Of a stretch of DNA of 64,000 nt, positions 27,175 to 35,592 are shown piece by piece; the stretch's first letter is position 1, and every line of letters begins with the position of its first letter. Below the pieces are notes generated by a model. The model was given only the letters and a program-made list of their open reading frames with translations. It was not told the origin of the DNA and searched no databases. Made by a program: the position numbers and the translations under genes. This DNA is from Nodosilinea nodulosa PCC 7104 (GTDB lineage Bacteria > Cyanobacteriota > Cyanobacteriia > Phormidesmidales > Phormidesmidaceae): positions 1,762,214-1,826,213 of the forward strand of contig NZ_JH976537.1 of assembly GCF_000309385.1 (NCBI RefSeq), in the 5' to 3' direction.

Positions 27175-29223
27175 ATGGCCTACGAACCCTTGCACCACAA
27201 GTACCGCCCCCAGACCTTTGGCGCTCTGGTGGGGCAAGATGCGATCGCCACCACCCTGGCCAACGCCCTGCGTCAGCGGCGCATTGCCCCGGCCTATCTA
27301 TTCTGTGGCCCGCGGGGCACGGGCAAAACCTCCAGCGCCCGCATTTTGGCAAAGTCGCTCAACTGCATCGCCCAGGATCACCCCACCCCAGAGCCCTGCG
27401 GCCTCTGTGAAACCTGCCGCTCTATCACCAACGGCTCGGCCCTCGACTTTATTGAGATCGACGCCGCCAGCAATACCGGCGTCGACAACATTCGCGAACT
27501 GATTGAGCGCGCCCAGTTTGCCCCGGTGCAGTGCCGCTACAAGGTCTACGTGATTGACGAGTGTCACATGCTCAGCACGGCGGCCTTTAATGCCCTGCTC
27601 AAAACCCTGGAAGAGCCGCCCAGCAGTGTGGTTTTCATCCTGGCCACGACGGATCCTCAGCGGGTGCTGCCCACCATCATTTCGCGCTGCCAGCGGTTTG
27701 ACTATCGGCGCATACCCCTGGAGCCCATGATTGGCCACCTGCGCAAAATCGCCGACCTAGAAGATATCGCCATTGACGATGAAGCGCTGCGCCTGGTGGG
27801 CCAGGTTTCCCAGGGGGGCCTGCGCGATGCCCAAAGTCTGCTCGACCAGCTCAGTCTCCTAGAGCCGCCCATCGGTGCCGATGCGGTGTGGGATCTGGTT
27901 GGGGCCGTGCCCGAGCGCGATCTGCTGGCCCTGGTGCAGGCTATTCTCAGCGATGACGGCAGCGCCGTCCTCGACGGTGCCCGCAAGCTGATGGATAGAG
28001 GCCGAGAACCGCTGATTGTGCTGCAAAACCTGGCCGGGTTCTACCGCGATTTGCTGATTGCCAAAACGGCGGGCGATCGCCACGATCTGGTGGCAATCAC
28101 CCCCCCCACCTGGGCCGATATGCAGGGGCTGGTGGAAACCCTAGATCCAGCGCTTTTTTTGCTGGGACAGCAGCATCTGCGCACCGCCGAAGTGCAGGTT
28201 AAAAACACCACCCAGCCTCGCCTCTGGCTAGAAGTGACGCTGCTGGGGCTGCTGCCGTCAGCAGTTGAGTCACAGCTATTGACCACGACAACAAAGAATA
28301 CGACCAAGAAGAATTTCGGGGAAGATCAGAAAAATAATAAACCTTCCTTACTTATACCAACACGTGTTAATGCTCAAAACAGCAACTCACCTCAAGAATT
28401 GAGCACAGAGATTGAAAAGCAAGGCAACGAAACAAATTCTCAAAAAATTCAATCCAAAAATGATTCGAAGCATCTTCAGGCATCTAAAGAAGGCATAAAA
28501 GACCTGTCAAAAAATAATATTTTATGGGATCCTAATGACCTTGATCTTCAAAACCTATGGGCAAAGGTCCTAGATGCTATCGAATTCTATGGTGCCAAGA
28601 CCTTGTTCTCGCAATACGGCTGCCTTTTAGGATTTGATGGGGAAACTGCTCGCGTAGGAATTCTTTCACAATGGTATCCAACCACGAAAGAACAAAGACT
28701 TAAGTTTATTGAAGAGGCCTTCAAAAAGGTTAATGAAAAAAGCATTAGAATTAGTTTAGAGGCTATTTCTGAACAACAGAGGCAGCTTTCTTCTCACCAA
28801 AATCAACTTAATAACGATCTGGAAAAGCCCTCTAATAGTCAAACAGGTCAGATTTCAGCTTTAAGAGAGCAAGCCCTTGACTCCTTAAATAATACTGCTG
28901 ACACCCCTAGAACGTTAGGCAGTCTTAGAAAAGAAGATATAGCCAGTTCTGAAGCTGTAAAAAAGGGGCTTGAAGATGTAATAGAGTTAAACCCTCAGGG
29001 GCAGCCAGAGTCTTCTATCGGATCTCGCCCGCCATATTCTAATTCCTTACCTGAAATTGATGGTGAAATAGATCGGGTTGTCAAAAACTTTGCTCAGTTC
29101 TTCAACGGCCAAGTGGTTAATCTTGGCGATGATTTGAGTGCTGACCCAAACAAATCAACAATTCAGCTCTCCGATGCTGCTGCTAAGCAACCCTCTCACC
29201 CCGATGATGATGTACCTTTTTAG
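27175..29223 (+). CDS. dnaX: DNA polymerase III subunit gamma/tau
   Basis: A 682-residue clamp-loader ATPase. The AAA+ module has Walker A GPRGTGKT (residues 45-52), a four-Cys zinc module (NCIAQ to CGLCETC), Walker B VYVIDECHML and sensor 1 ILATTDP; the collar domain follows to about residue 360. From about 28270 the base composition turns AT-rich and the protein becomes Lys/Asn/Ser-rich with little resemblance to the front. No intein is present, unlike some cyanobacterial DnaX. A possible -1 frameshift heptamer at 28959-28965 would give a 599-residue shorter form. It ends DDDVPF, a typical cyanobacterial tail. Confidence 0.95.
   Translation: MAYEPLHHKYRPQTFGALVGQDAIATTLANALRQRRIAPAYLFCGPRGTGKTSSARILAKSLNCIAQDHPTPEPCGLCETCRSITNGSALDFIEIDAASNTGVDNIRELIERAQFAPVQCRYKVYVIDECHMLSTAAFNALLKTLEEPPSSVVFILATTDPQRVLPTIISRCQRFDYRRIPLEPMIGHLRKIADLEDIAIDDEALRLVGQVSQGGLRDAQSLLDQLSLLEPPIGADAVWDLVGAVPERDLLALVQAILSDDGSAVLDGARKLMDRGREPLIVLQNLAGFYRDLLIAKTAGDRHDLVAITPPTWADMQGLVETLDPALFLLGQQHLRTAEVQVKNTTQPRLWLEVTLLGLLPSAVESQLLTTTTKNTTKKNFGEDQKNNKPSLLIPTRVNAQNSNSPQELSTEIEKQGNETNSQKIQSKNDSKHLQASKEGIKDLSKNNILWDPNDLDLQNLWAKVLDAIEFYGAKTLFSQYGCLLGFDGETARVGILSQWYPTTKEQRLKFIEEAFKKVNEKSIRISLEAISEQQRQLSSHQNQLNNDLEKPSNSQTGQISALREQALDSLNNTADTPRTLGSLRKEDIASSEAVKKGLEDVIELNPQGQPESSIGSRPPYSNSLPEIDGEIDRVVKNFAQFFNGQVVNLGDDLSADPNKSTIQLSDAAAKQPSHPDDDVPF
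28959..28965 (+). promoter_or_regulatory. Candidate -1 ribosomal frameshift site in dnaX
   Basis: The heptamer A AAA AAG lies in the zero frame at codons 596-597, the same slippery sequence used by E. coli dnaX. A -1 slip would add two residues and meet TGA at 28971-28973. I see no strong upstream Shine-Dalgarno-like stimulator; GC-containing sequence downstream (GGGGC and CCCTCAGGGG) could form a weak stem. The AT-rich context makes chance occurrence possible. Confidence 0.35.
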
Positions 29224-29362
29224 CTACTCGATAAACTAAAGAATGGGATCCGCAGGAAATCGAGCAAGCTAGTTAAGTCAGTAGACCTAGTAATCAGTAC
29301 ACCGATCATGGCGTAACAGGCTTTCCAGCAATTCAGGACTACGTTTAGTTCGGCTCACCTAC

Positions 29363-29716
29363 TTAACCAAAGGTGCCGCCGTTCCAGCCCCACATGGCAC
29401 CGGGGGCGTCGGCAAACTCAATATAGGTGCGGTTTTTGGGTACACCGAGGGCGGTTTCGAGCTGGGCACAAAACTCCTGACTCATGGCGCGGGTTTTGGC
29501 TCCGCCCATGGGGCCCACGCTTTTAATTTCGACATAGCACACCGGATCGGTGGTGCCGCCGAAGGTCATTGGCACTCCGGCCTCAAAGGCCGTCATGACG
29601 TAGGACTCGGGCTTGCCCAGGTGGGTGGCCAAACTGGCGGAAAGCTGCTTCAGTAGCCCTTCGACCTCGGCGCGATCGGGAGAAGCGATCGAGGTCTGAA
29701 CTTTGATCAGAGGCAT
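29363..29716 (-). CDS. Phenylpyruvate tautomerase / MIF-family protein
   Basis: A 117-residue member of the tautomerase superfamily, MIF branch. The proline after the initiator Met (MPLIKVQTS) is the catalytic base once Met is removed. The MIF-type pieces follow: ESYVMTAFEAG, IKSVGPMGG, and the C-terminal NRTYIEFADAPGAMWGWNGGTF. Family members tautomerise phenylpyruvate or dopachrome-like compounds; the natural role in cyanobacteria is unclear. It is convergent with dnaX and monocistronic. Confidence 0.92.
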   Translation of the reverse strand: MPLIKVQTSIASPDRAEVEGLLKQLSASLATHLGKPESYVMTAFEAGVPMTFGGTTDPVCYVEIKSVGPMGGAKTRAMSQEFCAQLETALGVPKNRTYIEFADAPGAMWGWNGGTFG

Positions 29717-29783
29717 AGTACCGGAATGGGTAAAGGAATGTAGAAACAGCGGGGAGTTTCGTAGAGCAGCATTGGCGGTGTGC

Positions 29784-29887
29784 TATAGCTGTGGCCAGTC
29801 TGGTTAAGACAAGTCGCCTATGAACGTCTAAACGTTTGAACGTTCATAGGGTTTCTGGATGTCCTAACCAACGTGACTGTGGCTATA
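29784..29887 (-). repeat. Dispersed palindromic repeat family A, copy 2 (full, MITE-like)
   Basis: A 104-base element with imperfect 28-base terminal inverted repeats (TATAGC ends, shared GGTTA-GACA) around a palindromic core of GAACGTTC/AAACGTTT units. The TA at both ends would fit a TA target duplication, as used by IS630/Tc1-type elements. Copies occur at 7523-7588 and, more diverged, at 41558-41671. No coding capacity. Confidence 0.75.
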
Positions 29888-29969
29888 AAAGAGGGCAGCC
29901 CTGGGAGGGGATTGGCAAGCTTCAAATCCAAAACAAAACGGTTCATTCACCCATCTACCCCCCACGCAT

Positions 29970-30452
29970 TTAGCCGCCGTAGTTCCAGCCGGTGCTCTCT
30001 AGCAGCAGGGGTTCGCCTTCGCGGTGGATGGCAGCACCCACGACCTCGCCAACGAATACGGTGTGGTCGCCGTGCTCTACCGTGCCAACCACCCGGCATT
30101 CCACATAGCCCAGGGTGTCTTTGATAATGGGGCAGCCGGTTTCGGGACCGGGGTAAAACTCGATGTCTTCAAACTTGTTGCCCATCCGGCGCAGGGGCTT
30201 GAAGAAATTTTGGGCCAGCTCTTTCTGACCTGCCTCTAGAAAGCTGAGGGCAAATACGCCGCTGGCTTTGACCATGGCGTGGGACGTGGAGTCGTTTTTG
30301 ACGCAGTTCACGACCAGGGGAGGCTGAAAGGACGCCTGCATTACCCAGCTAGCGGTGAAGCCATTGAGATCGTCGCCATCCTTGACACCGCAGATGTAGA
30401 GACCGTGGGGAATCTTGCGCAAAAGCGTTTTCTTAGCTTGTTCGTCTAGCAC
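29970..30452 (-). CDS. Flavin reductase family protein
   Basis: A 160-residue FMN-binding split-barrel protein. The N-terminus LDEQAKKTLLRKIPHGLYICG and the following NGFTASWVMQASFQPPLVV are typical of the flavin reductase-like domain, which binds FMN and reduces it with NAD(P)H or serves as a flavoprotein module. The frame is open to 30518, but the extra 22 residues look like leader sequence; the GTG at 30452 matches the conserved start. It lies downstream of the 1-Cys peroxiredoxin, with a terminator between them. Confidence 0.88.
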   Translation of the reverse strand: MLDEQAKKTLLRKIPHGLYICGVKDGDDLNGFTASWVMQASFQPPLVVNCVKNDSTSHAMVKASGVFALSFLEAGQKELAQNFFKPLRRMGNKFEDIEFYPGPETGCPIIKDTLGYVECRVVGTVEHGDHTVFVGEVVGAAIHREGEPLLLESTGWNYGG

Positions 30453-30532
30453 ACCATACCTGTAGAACGCATCGCTAGGGTAAGTGTAGTACAGCGATCG
30501 CCCCCTACCTCTACCCAATTAGATATAGAAAA

Positions 30533-30550
30533 GGCGCACCGCAGTGCGCC
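30533..30550 (-). terminator. Intrinsic terminator of the 1-Cys peroxiredoxin gene
   Basis: GGCGCAC and GTGCGCC arms with a four-base loop; on the minus strand the stem is followed by TTTTCTATATC. It lies 26 bases past the stop codon of the peroxiredoxin. Confidence 0.85.
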
Positions 30551-30575
30551 CTGGACTAATGCGATGCGCTTAGCG

Positions 30576-31211
30576 CTACTTGTTGGGCTGGGGGGTCATG
30601 CGCAGGTAGGGCTTGATTTCGGTGACGCCCTTGGGGAATCGCTGCTTGGCTTCTTCAGTGGGAATGGTGGGGGACACTACCACATCTTCACCATCTTTCC
30701 AGTCGACGGGGGTGGCGACGCTGTAGTTGTCGGTGAGCTGTAGCGAGTCCAGCACTCGCAGAATTTCGGCAAAGTTGCGTCCGGTGCTGGGCGGATAGGT
30801 GATGGTTAACCGCAGCTTTTTGCTGGGATCAATCACGAACACGCTGCGCACGGTCACCTTAGCGTTGGCATTGGGGTGAATCATGCCGTAGAGGTCAGAG
30901 ACCTTTTTGTCGTCGTCGGCGATGATGGGATAGTTGACGGTCACACCCTGGGTTTCGTTAATGTCGCCAATCCAGCCCTGGTGGGAATCGGCGCTGTCTA
31001 CGCTGAGGGCAATGACCTTAGCGCCACGCTTGTCAAACTCGGGCTTAAGCTTGGCTACGCTGCCCAGCTCGGTGGTGCAGACGGGGGTGTAGTCGGCGGG
31101 GTGAGAAAACAGCACCACCCAGCTATCGCCAGCCCAGCTGTAAAAATCAATTTCGCCCTCGCTCGTTTGCTGGGTGAAGTTAGGTACCTGATCGCCAAGT
31201 TGAAGCGCCAT
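30576..31211 (-). CDS. 1-Cys peroxiredoxin (Prx6 type)
   Basis: A 211-residue peroxidase with a single cysteine in the whole protein, C45 in DYTPVCTTE. The Prx6 C-terminal extension is present (TPVDWKDGEDVVV, then PYLRMTPQPNK). It reduces peroxides in the cytoplasm with an external thiol as resolving partner; a link to the glutathione pathway (gshA nearby in the window) is only inference. Start MALQLGDQVPNF is the family's usual N-terminus. It is monocistronic. Confidence 0.95.
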   Translation of the reverse strand: MALQLGDQVPNFTQQTSEGEIDFYSWAGDSWVVLFSHPADYTPVCTTELGSVAKLKPEFDKRGAKVIALSVDSADSHQGWIGDINETQGVTVNYPIIADDDKKVSDLYGMIHPNANAKVTVRSVFVIDPSKKLRLTITYPPSTGRNFAEILRVLDSLQLTDNYSVATPVDWKDGEDVVVSPTIPTEEAKQRFPKGVTEIKPYLRMTPQPNK

Positions 31212-31518
31212 CTCAAATCTCCGTTTAATCTCGACAGGTTGAATAATTATTGCTCAGCGTTCACCTTGCTATTCTCCCATAAACCCCGGTATTCCGGTCG
31301 GAGTTTAGAGGATTATCTTAAGGATTGTATCGTATGTCTTCCTTGGCGGAACTCATCCACTAAGGGCCCTACAGATTCAGCATCTGCGGCCCAGAAAACC
31401 CCAAAAAGAAGACACCCAGAAAACCCAGGTGCCCGATTAAGCCCGATTTAAGGTGGCCGTCTAACATCGCTAAAGACAATCGCTGCCCGGCCCCTAGCCG
31501 GACGCTTACACCTGACGA
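31212..31518. other. Intergenic region upstream of 1-Cys peroxiredoxin
   Basis: About 300 bases between two minus-strand genes. It holds the 1-Cys peroxiredoxin promoter at its left end. It has two copies of CCCAGAAAACCC (near 31390 and 31416). A T-rich stretch read on the minus strand near 31400-31412 may end the DUF6464 transcript, but the associated stem is poor. Confidence 0.4.
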
Positions 31519-31863
31519 TTAAATCTGGCGGTCAAAGACTTTTGGCGCATAGCCACTGCACCCATCGCAAGGGCCCATTGGGTTGATGGCACAGCGCAGG
31601 TAGGGCGATCGCGCGTTGAGGTCGCAGGTAATGTCGCCAATCATATAGCCCATGCCGTCGACATAGTGCAGGTCGGCATTGCCATCGAGCAGTTTGAACA
31701 TGCTCTGGCCTAATGCCGTTGGCGTGACCGCAGCGCTGCTGCATTTTTCGTCTTGGTCTGCCCGAATGCTCATCCACGCAGAGACGATGGCGGGGGTAAG
31801 ACCAATGACAAAGATCAAAACGATAACGAGCATGAACCTGACGCAAGAAACTAGCAAAGTCAT
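31519..31863 (-). CDS. DUF6464 family protein
   Basis: A 114-residue cyanobacterial protein of unknown function. The N-terminal 30 residues form one membrane helix or signal anchor (RFMLVIVLIFVIGL). The conserved C-terminal core reads GDITCDLNARSPYLRCAINPMGPCDGC, with four Cys that may bind metal or form disulfides. The frame is open to 32007, but the extra 48 residues have no family resemblance, so the ATG at 31863 is chosen, preceded by AGGTTAAG. Confidence 0.8.
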   Translation of the reverse strand: MTLLVSCVRFMLVIVLIFVIGLTPAIVSAWMSIRADQDEKCSSAAVTPTALGQSMFKLLDGNADLHYVDGMGYMIGDITCDLNARSPYLRCAINPMGPCDGCSGYAPKVFDRQI

Positions 31864-32011
31864 CTTAACCTGGCGGCCTGGCAGCACCGGCCCAGACCAC
31901 AGAGGATTGGTACGTACCGTTGCGTTACTTAGTCTTTCGCAATATTGGCAATTCCGCTGCGCCACCACAGGAGTAGACTGCGGCACAAGTGTGATGACTA
32001 TTGTCAATCGC

Positions 32012-32073
32012 GGGAAAGCAGGGGAGCTAGGGAGTCAAGCGAGCTGGAATAGTCGGCATAGTTCAGCCTTCGA
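32012..32073 (+). repeat. Dispersed repeat family B, copy 1
   Basis: About 62 bases containing AGCTAGGGAGTCAAGCG and TTCAGCCTTCGA, matching copies at 32491-32590 (inverted) and 38385-38483. It is shorter than the other copies, lacking the GAGGCGGAAGTTTAGG end. Confidence 0.7.
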
Positions 32074-32362
32074 GGACTAGCTGAACCAGATTGCTGAACC
32101 AGGGGTAGTGAGGCTAAATATTCTGACGATATTGACGAAAACATCTCGTTGACGAAACAGCAGTTAGAAAGTTCCCAGGCCTGGCGTCTTTTTGATAAAT
32201 TTGCGGTTGAACCCCAAAAAAGAGCGGACTTTGGCCCAGTTCTCGACCAGAAGAGGGGTGTTTATTCATGACCTGAACAAGGTCCTGAACTTTTCAGAAC
32301 TTTCATGTATTGGCGGAATCGGTTCTATGACCGATTATCAAAACATCCTGTAGACTCGCGTG

Positions 32363-32449
32363 TGCTCCAAAGCTAAGACCGGGTAGGGCCACAGGACATT
32401 GTGGAGGTTCGCTCCTCAGTGATAGCGCCTTACCCGGCTTTTTATTTTT
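32363..32449 (+). ncRNA. Structured small-RNA candidate with its own terminator
   Basis: A -10-like TAGACT (32351-32356) precedes about 87 bases that fold compactly. A ten-base-pair outer stem (32379-32388 with 32428-32437, one G-U) encloses hairpin 1 (CCACA/TGTGG, 389-404) and hairpin 2 (CGCT/AGCG, 410-427) whose loop exposes CCUC, an anti-Shine-Dalgarno motif. CTTTTTATTTTT follows the outer stem. It resembles a trans-acting regulatory RNA; whether it is a known cyanobacterial sRNA such as PsrR1 I cannot tell. It is bracketed by two inverted family B repeats. Confidence 0.6.
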
Positions 32450-32490
32450 AAACGCCCAGAGCTATCGACCGCACCCAGACCCGCTAATGC

Positions 32491-32590
32491 TCGAAGGCTG
32501 AACTATACCCGCCATTTCAGAGCGCTTGGCTCCCTAGCTTCCCTGCCCCCGGCTTTTGGAAACAGTACCTAAACTTCCGCCTCAGAGCAT
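32491..32590 (-). repeat. Dispersed repeat family B, copy 2 (inverted)
   Basis: The reverse complement matches 38385-38483 along about 95 bases, including CTGAGGCGGAAGTTTAGG, GCTAGGGAGCCAAGCGC and CCTTCGA. It covers the upstream part of the open frame leading into the DUF2127 gene, which supports the later start for that gene. Confidence 0.8.
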
Positions 32591-32678
32591 TAGTCCTAGC
32601 CCTGGAGCCAGTTGCGACCGTAGATCCTCATCAACTACCTGTATTCTGAAGCTGTCAGAGTTATCAGAATGGGTTGCA

Positions 32679-33167
32679 ATGACTGCCAAGACTGCTAAGT
32701 CACCCTCTTTGCTCATTAAGCTGCTAGCGCTGAAAAAAATGCTGTTTGGCGGGCTGATGCTGCTCGTTTCAGTCATAACCAGTCTTGGCTGGGGCTACCA
32801 CGATCAGATTGTCGCCTTTGCCAACGATTACCTGCTCAATGCCGAGTATGGTCTGGTGCGTTGGGTGATTGAACACTTAGCCCATGCGTCTCCCCAGGTG
32901 CTAGGTAAAATTGCTGCTCTTACAGGGGTTTATGGCCTGCTGATTGAGAGTGCAGCCATAGGACTATGGCTGGGGATGACCTGGGCAGAGCCCTTGTTTA
33001 TTGCACTGGTAGCGGCACTGCTGCCGCTGGAGGGGTATGAGATTCTACATCACCTTTCCCTTAGCAAACTGCTGCTTTTTGTGATCAATCTGGCCATTGT
33101 GCTGGTTTTGATCAATCACTGGCTAGGGGGCAAAAGGCGCGATCGCCAGCAACTCTCAACCCCATAA
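32679..33167 (+). CDS. DUF2127 domain membrane protein
   Basis: A 162-residue integral membrane protein with about four helices: KKMLFGGLMLLVSVITSLGW, a central ASPQVLGKIAALTGVYGLLI, GLTWAEPLFIAL-type third segment, and LLFVINLAIVLVLINHWL. The layout fits DUF2127, a family without known function. The frame is open from 32556, but that part is repeat family B, so the ATG at 32679 (MTAKTAKSP) is preferred. It stands alone, 35 bases from the convergent DUF3122 gene. Confidence 0.8.
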   Translation: MTAKTAKSPSLLIKLLALKKMLFGGLMLLVSVITSLGWGYHDQIVAFANDYLLNAEYGLVRWVIEHLAHASPQVLGKIAALTGVYGLLIESAAIGLWLGMTWAEPLFIALVAALLPLEGYEILHHLSLSKLLLFVINLAIVLVLINHWLGGKRRDRQQLSTP

Positions 33168-33202
33168 CCCTGCGCTACGCTCTTATCGTCGCCGCGACGC
33201 TC

Positions 33203-33733
33203 TCATACAGCGTCAGGCTCGGCCGCTAGGGCATAAATTTGCAGCCACTCCTCCACGACGTAGGGGGCCACGACTAGCGTAGCCGTGGTCTGCCTAGCCA
33301 GGGGCACGACCAGGGTGAGGGGGCCTGGTCGCTGAATGCGACTCAAAATTACGCCGACATCGTACTGCGCTACGTTTTCCGGCAGTTCCTGAGTCTGTGG
33401 ATCCATCGACGGCGGCGCTGTCCACTGGGTGGCCGTGCCGGTCAGCACCAATAAATTGCCCTGGCGATCGACCAGTCCCTGGCCCGGAAACCCCACAAGC
33501 CGTAGATATACGCCCTGCAAATGCCCTTGCACATAGCGCTTGAAGACCGTTGCCTGCCAGGCGGTGTCGTTTTGGTCGCGCAGACTCTGGCGCGAGCGAT
33601 GGGTGGTCTGCCCCGGCTGCTCGTGGTAGGTGTGCACCGAGGCGATCGCTGGCTCAGCCAGGGCCAGCAGCAGCAGACAGCCCAAAATTAGGGCCAAGAT
33701 CGTGAGCCGCAGGGGGCGCCAGAGGTGAGACAT
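33203..33733 (-). CDS. DUF3122 family exported protein
   Basis: A 176-residue cyanobacterial protein with a clear signal peptide (LTILALILGCLLLLALAEPAIA, cleavage near residue 31). It then has the conserved stretch SVHTYHEQPGQ and SRQSLRDQNDTAWQA, followed by a beta-rich domain (GVYLRLVGFPG, LVLTGTATQW). DUF3122 has no assigned role; location in the periplasm or thylakoid lumen is likely. It is co-directional with the TPR gene upstream, with a 122-base gap. Confidence 0.82.
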   Translation of the reverse strand: MSHLWRPLRLTILALILGCLLLLALAEPAIASVHTYHEQPGQTTHRSRQSLRDQNDTAWQATVFKRYVQGHLQGVYLRLVGFPGQGLVDRQGNLLVLTGTATQWTAPPSMDPQTQELPENVAQYDVGVILSRIQRPGPLTLVVPLARQTTATLVVAPYVVEEWLQIYALAAEPDAV

Positions 33734-33855
33734 GGGCAGGGCAAGGAGATGGAGAACTCGGGAGGGGATGGGGCAGGGGAGAACAGCCGGATTTGCCGAT
33801 GGCTTCCTTAACCCCTGATCTCAATTATCCCGCGATCGCCCGATCTCTTCATCGT

Positions 33856-35352
33856 CTACAGCTGGCTCATCTGGTCCAGCGTCTGCCGGTATCCAGCGGC
33901 CTCTCCCTGCTGGAGGAAGAGCTGGGCTGCTTGCTCAAAGTCGCGGCGAGCGCCGGCATCGTCCCCCAGGCGAGCGCGCACGACGCCCCGGTTATAGAAC
34001 ATCTCCGGATCGGCGCTGTTGGGAGCACTGACAATGGCCTGGGTAAGGTCCTGGTAGGCATTTTGGGACTGGTTGACCTGGAGGTAGGCCGCCCCTCGGG
34101 CCGAGTAGGCCTCTAAGTAGTTGGGCTGCACCGCCAGGGCCTGGGTGTAGTCGTCGATCGCGCCAAAGACATCGCCCGTGGCCAGGCGAGCGTCGCCCCG
34201 AGCCTTAAAGGCGGTGGCATAGGCCGGATCGAGGAGCAGGGCCTCGCTGTAGTCGGCGATCGCAGCGGTCGCATCCCCCGATTGCAGCAGCGCATCAGCC
34301 CTTTGCTTGTAGGCCACTGAGGAGTCGGGGTTGAGCTGAAGCACGCGGGCAAAGTCTTGCTCGGCCCCAGGCAGGTTATCCTGGGCGGCGCGAATGGTGC
34401 CCCGGCTCATGTAGGCCTCTGTCAGGCTGGGGTCTAGCTCAATGGCGCGATCGAGGTCTTGCAGAGCCCGGCCCGGCCGCCCCTGGCGATAGAACACGTA
34501 GCTGCGGTTGAGGTAGGCCTTGGCCATGTCGGGAGCCAGTCGCACAGCCTGGTTGAGGTCGTCAAGGGCGGCGTCGTAGAGACCCAGGTGGTAGTAGGAC
34601 ACCCCGCGCCCCATGTGGGCCTTGGGCAGGTCGCCCTGGAGATCAAGGGCGTGGCTAAAGTCGGCCACCGCATCGCTGTAGTTTTTCACCTGGTCGAGGG
34701 AGAAGCCCCTCAGCACGTAGGCCGAAGGATTGTTGGGGTCTAGCTCAATGGCGGTGGAAAAGTCTTCTAGAGCCAGATCGTGGCGCCCCTGCTGGGCATC
34801 GATCAGACCTCGATAGAGGTAGGCGTTGACCGCGTCGGGGTTAGCTTCTAGCGTCGCATTAAAATCGTTCTCCGCCTCGCTGGGGTTGCCCTGGCGGTAG
34901 TAAACGCTGCCTCGGGCAAAGAGCATGCTGGCATTGCCTGGGTCCAACGTCAGCGCCTGGTTGAGGTCGGCCAGGGCCTGGTCGTAGTTATCCTGGTCGG
35001 CGTAGATCAGGCCCCGGTACAGGTAGGCATCGGCCAGGTCAGGATTTTTCTCCAGGGCCATGTTAAAGGCTTCGAGGGCCGCTTCGTAGTCGCCGCTGTT
35101 GTAGCGCTCAACCCCCAGGTTGTAGGAGGCGGTGGCCGTTGGGCCGGGGTCCGCTGCTGCCGCCGGGTCTGTGGCCGAGTCGGGGGTAGCCTCTGGCTCG
35201 GCGATCGCAGGCTCCATCGCATCTTCCCCGGCACCCTCTGCGGCGGGCATGGTCATGTCGGTCTCGGTGCTAGGGGTCTGGGCGTAGCCCCCCGGCGTCA
35301 CTCCGGCTACCAATCCCAGGCCCAGCAGCACAGCTAAATAACGCAATTTCAT
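33856..35352 (-). CDS. Exported tetratricopeptide repeat protein
   Basis: A 498-residue protein with a signal peptide (RYLAVLLGLGLVAGVTPGGYA), an acidic Pro/Ala/Thr linker (about residues 27-75), and then about twelve 34-residue TPR units to the C-terminus, each with the A-x-LYRG or ALADLNQALTLDP-type pattern. TPR arrays bind partner proteins; nothing identifies the partner. The frame is open to 35433, but the ATG at 35352 follows GGAGGGGAAG and begins the signal peptide, so it is chosen. It is likely periplasmic. Confidence 0.88.
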   Translation of the reverse strand: MKLRYLAVLLGLGLVAGVTPGGYAQTPSTETDMTMPAAEGAGEDAMEPAIAEPEATPDSATDPAAAADPGPTATASYNLGVERYNSGDYEAALEAFNMALEKNPDLADAYLYRGLIYADQDNYDQALADLNQALTLDPGNASMLFARGSVYYRQGNPSEAENDFNATLEANPDAVNAYLYRGLIDAQQGRHDLALEDFSTAIELDPNNPSAYVLRGFSLDQVKNYSDAVADFSHALDLQGDLPKAHMGRGVSYYHLGLYDAALDDLNQAVRLAPDMAKAYLNRSYVFYRQGRPGRALQDLDRAIELDPSLTEAYMSRGTIRAAQDNLPGAEQDFARVLQLNPDSSVAYKQRADALLQSGDATAAIADYSEALLLDPAYATAFKARGDARLATGDVFGAIDDYTQALAVQPNYLEAYSARGAAYLQVNQSQNAYQDLTQAIVSAPNSADPEMFYNRGVVRARLGDDAGARRDFEQAAQLFLQQGEAAGYRQTLDQMSQL

Positions 35353-35592
35353 GACTTCCCCTCCACCGACGATGTTTGCAGATTGAGTAGATTGGTGCCG
35401 CCCCTCGGCAGGGGCTACTGTCAGAATACCCACCTACGTTTCTAGCGCTAATGCCCTGGCGCTAATGATAGGTCAGCTTATTTAGGTTGGAAGACGGGTT
35501 TAGAGAGTTTTTTTTAGAATCGTAAGATACCCCGTTTGAGTCTGACCTTTAAACCTGACCACAGGAAGCCTGACCACATGAGAGGAGAGGAA

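Noticed and set aside
27175..29223. Intein in dnaX
   Set aside because: The AAA+ domain is uninterrupted from Walker A to sensor 1; the unusual part is an AT-rich C-terminal region without intein motifs.
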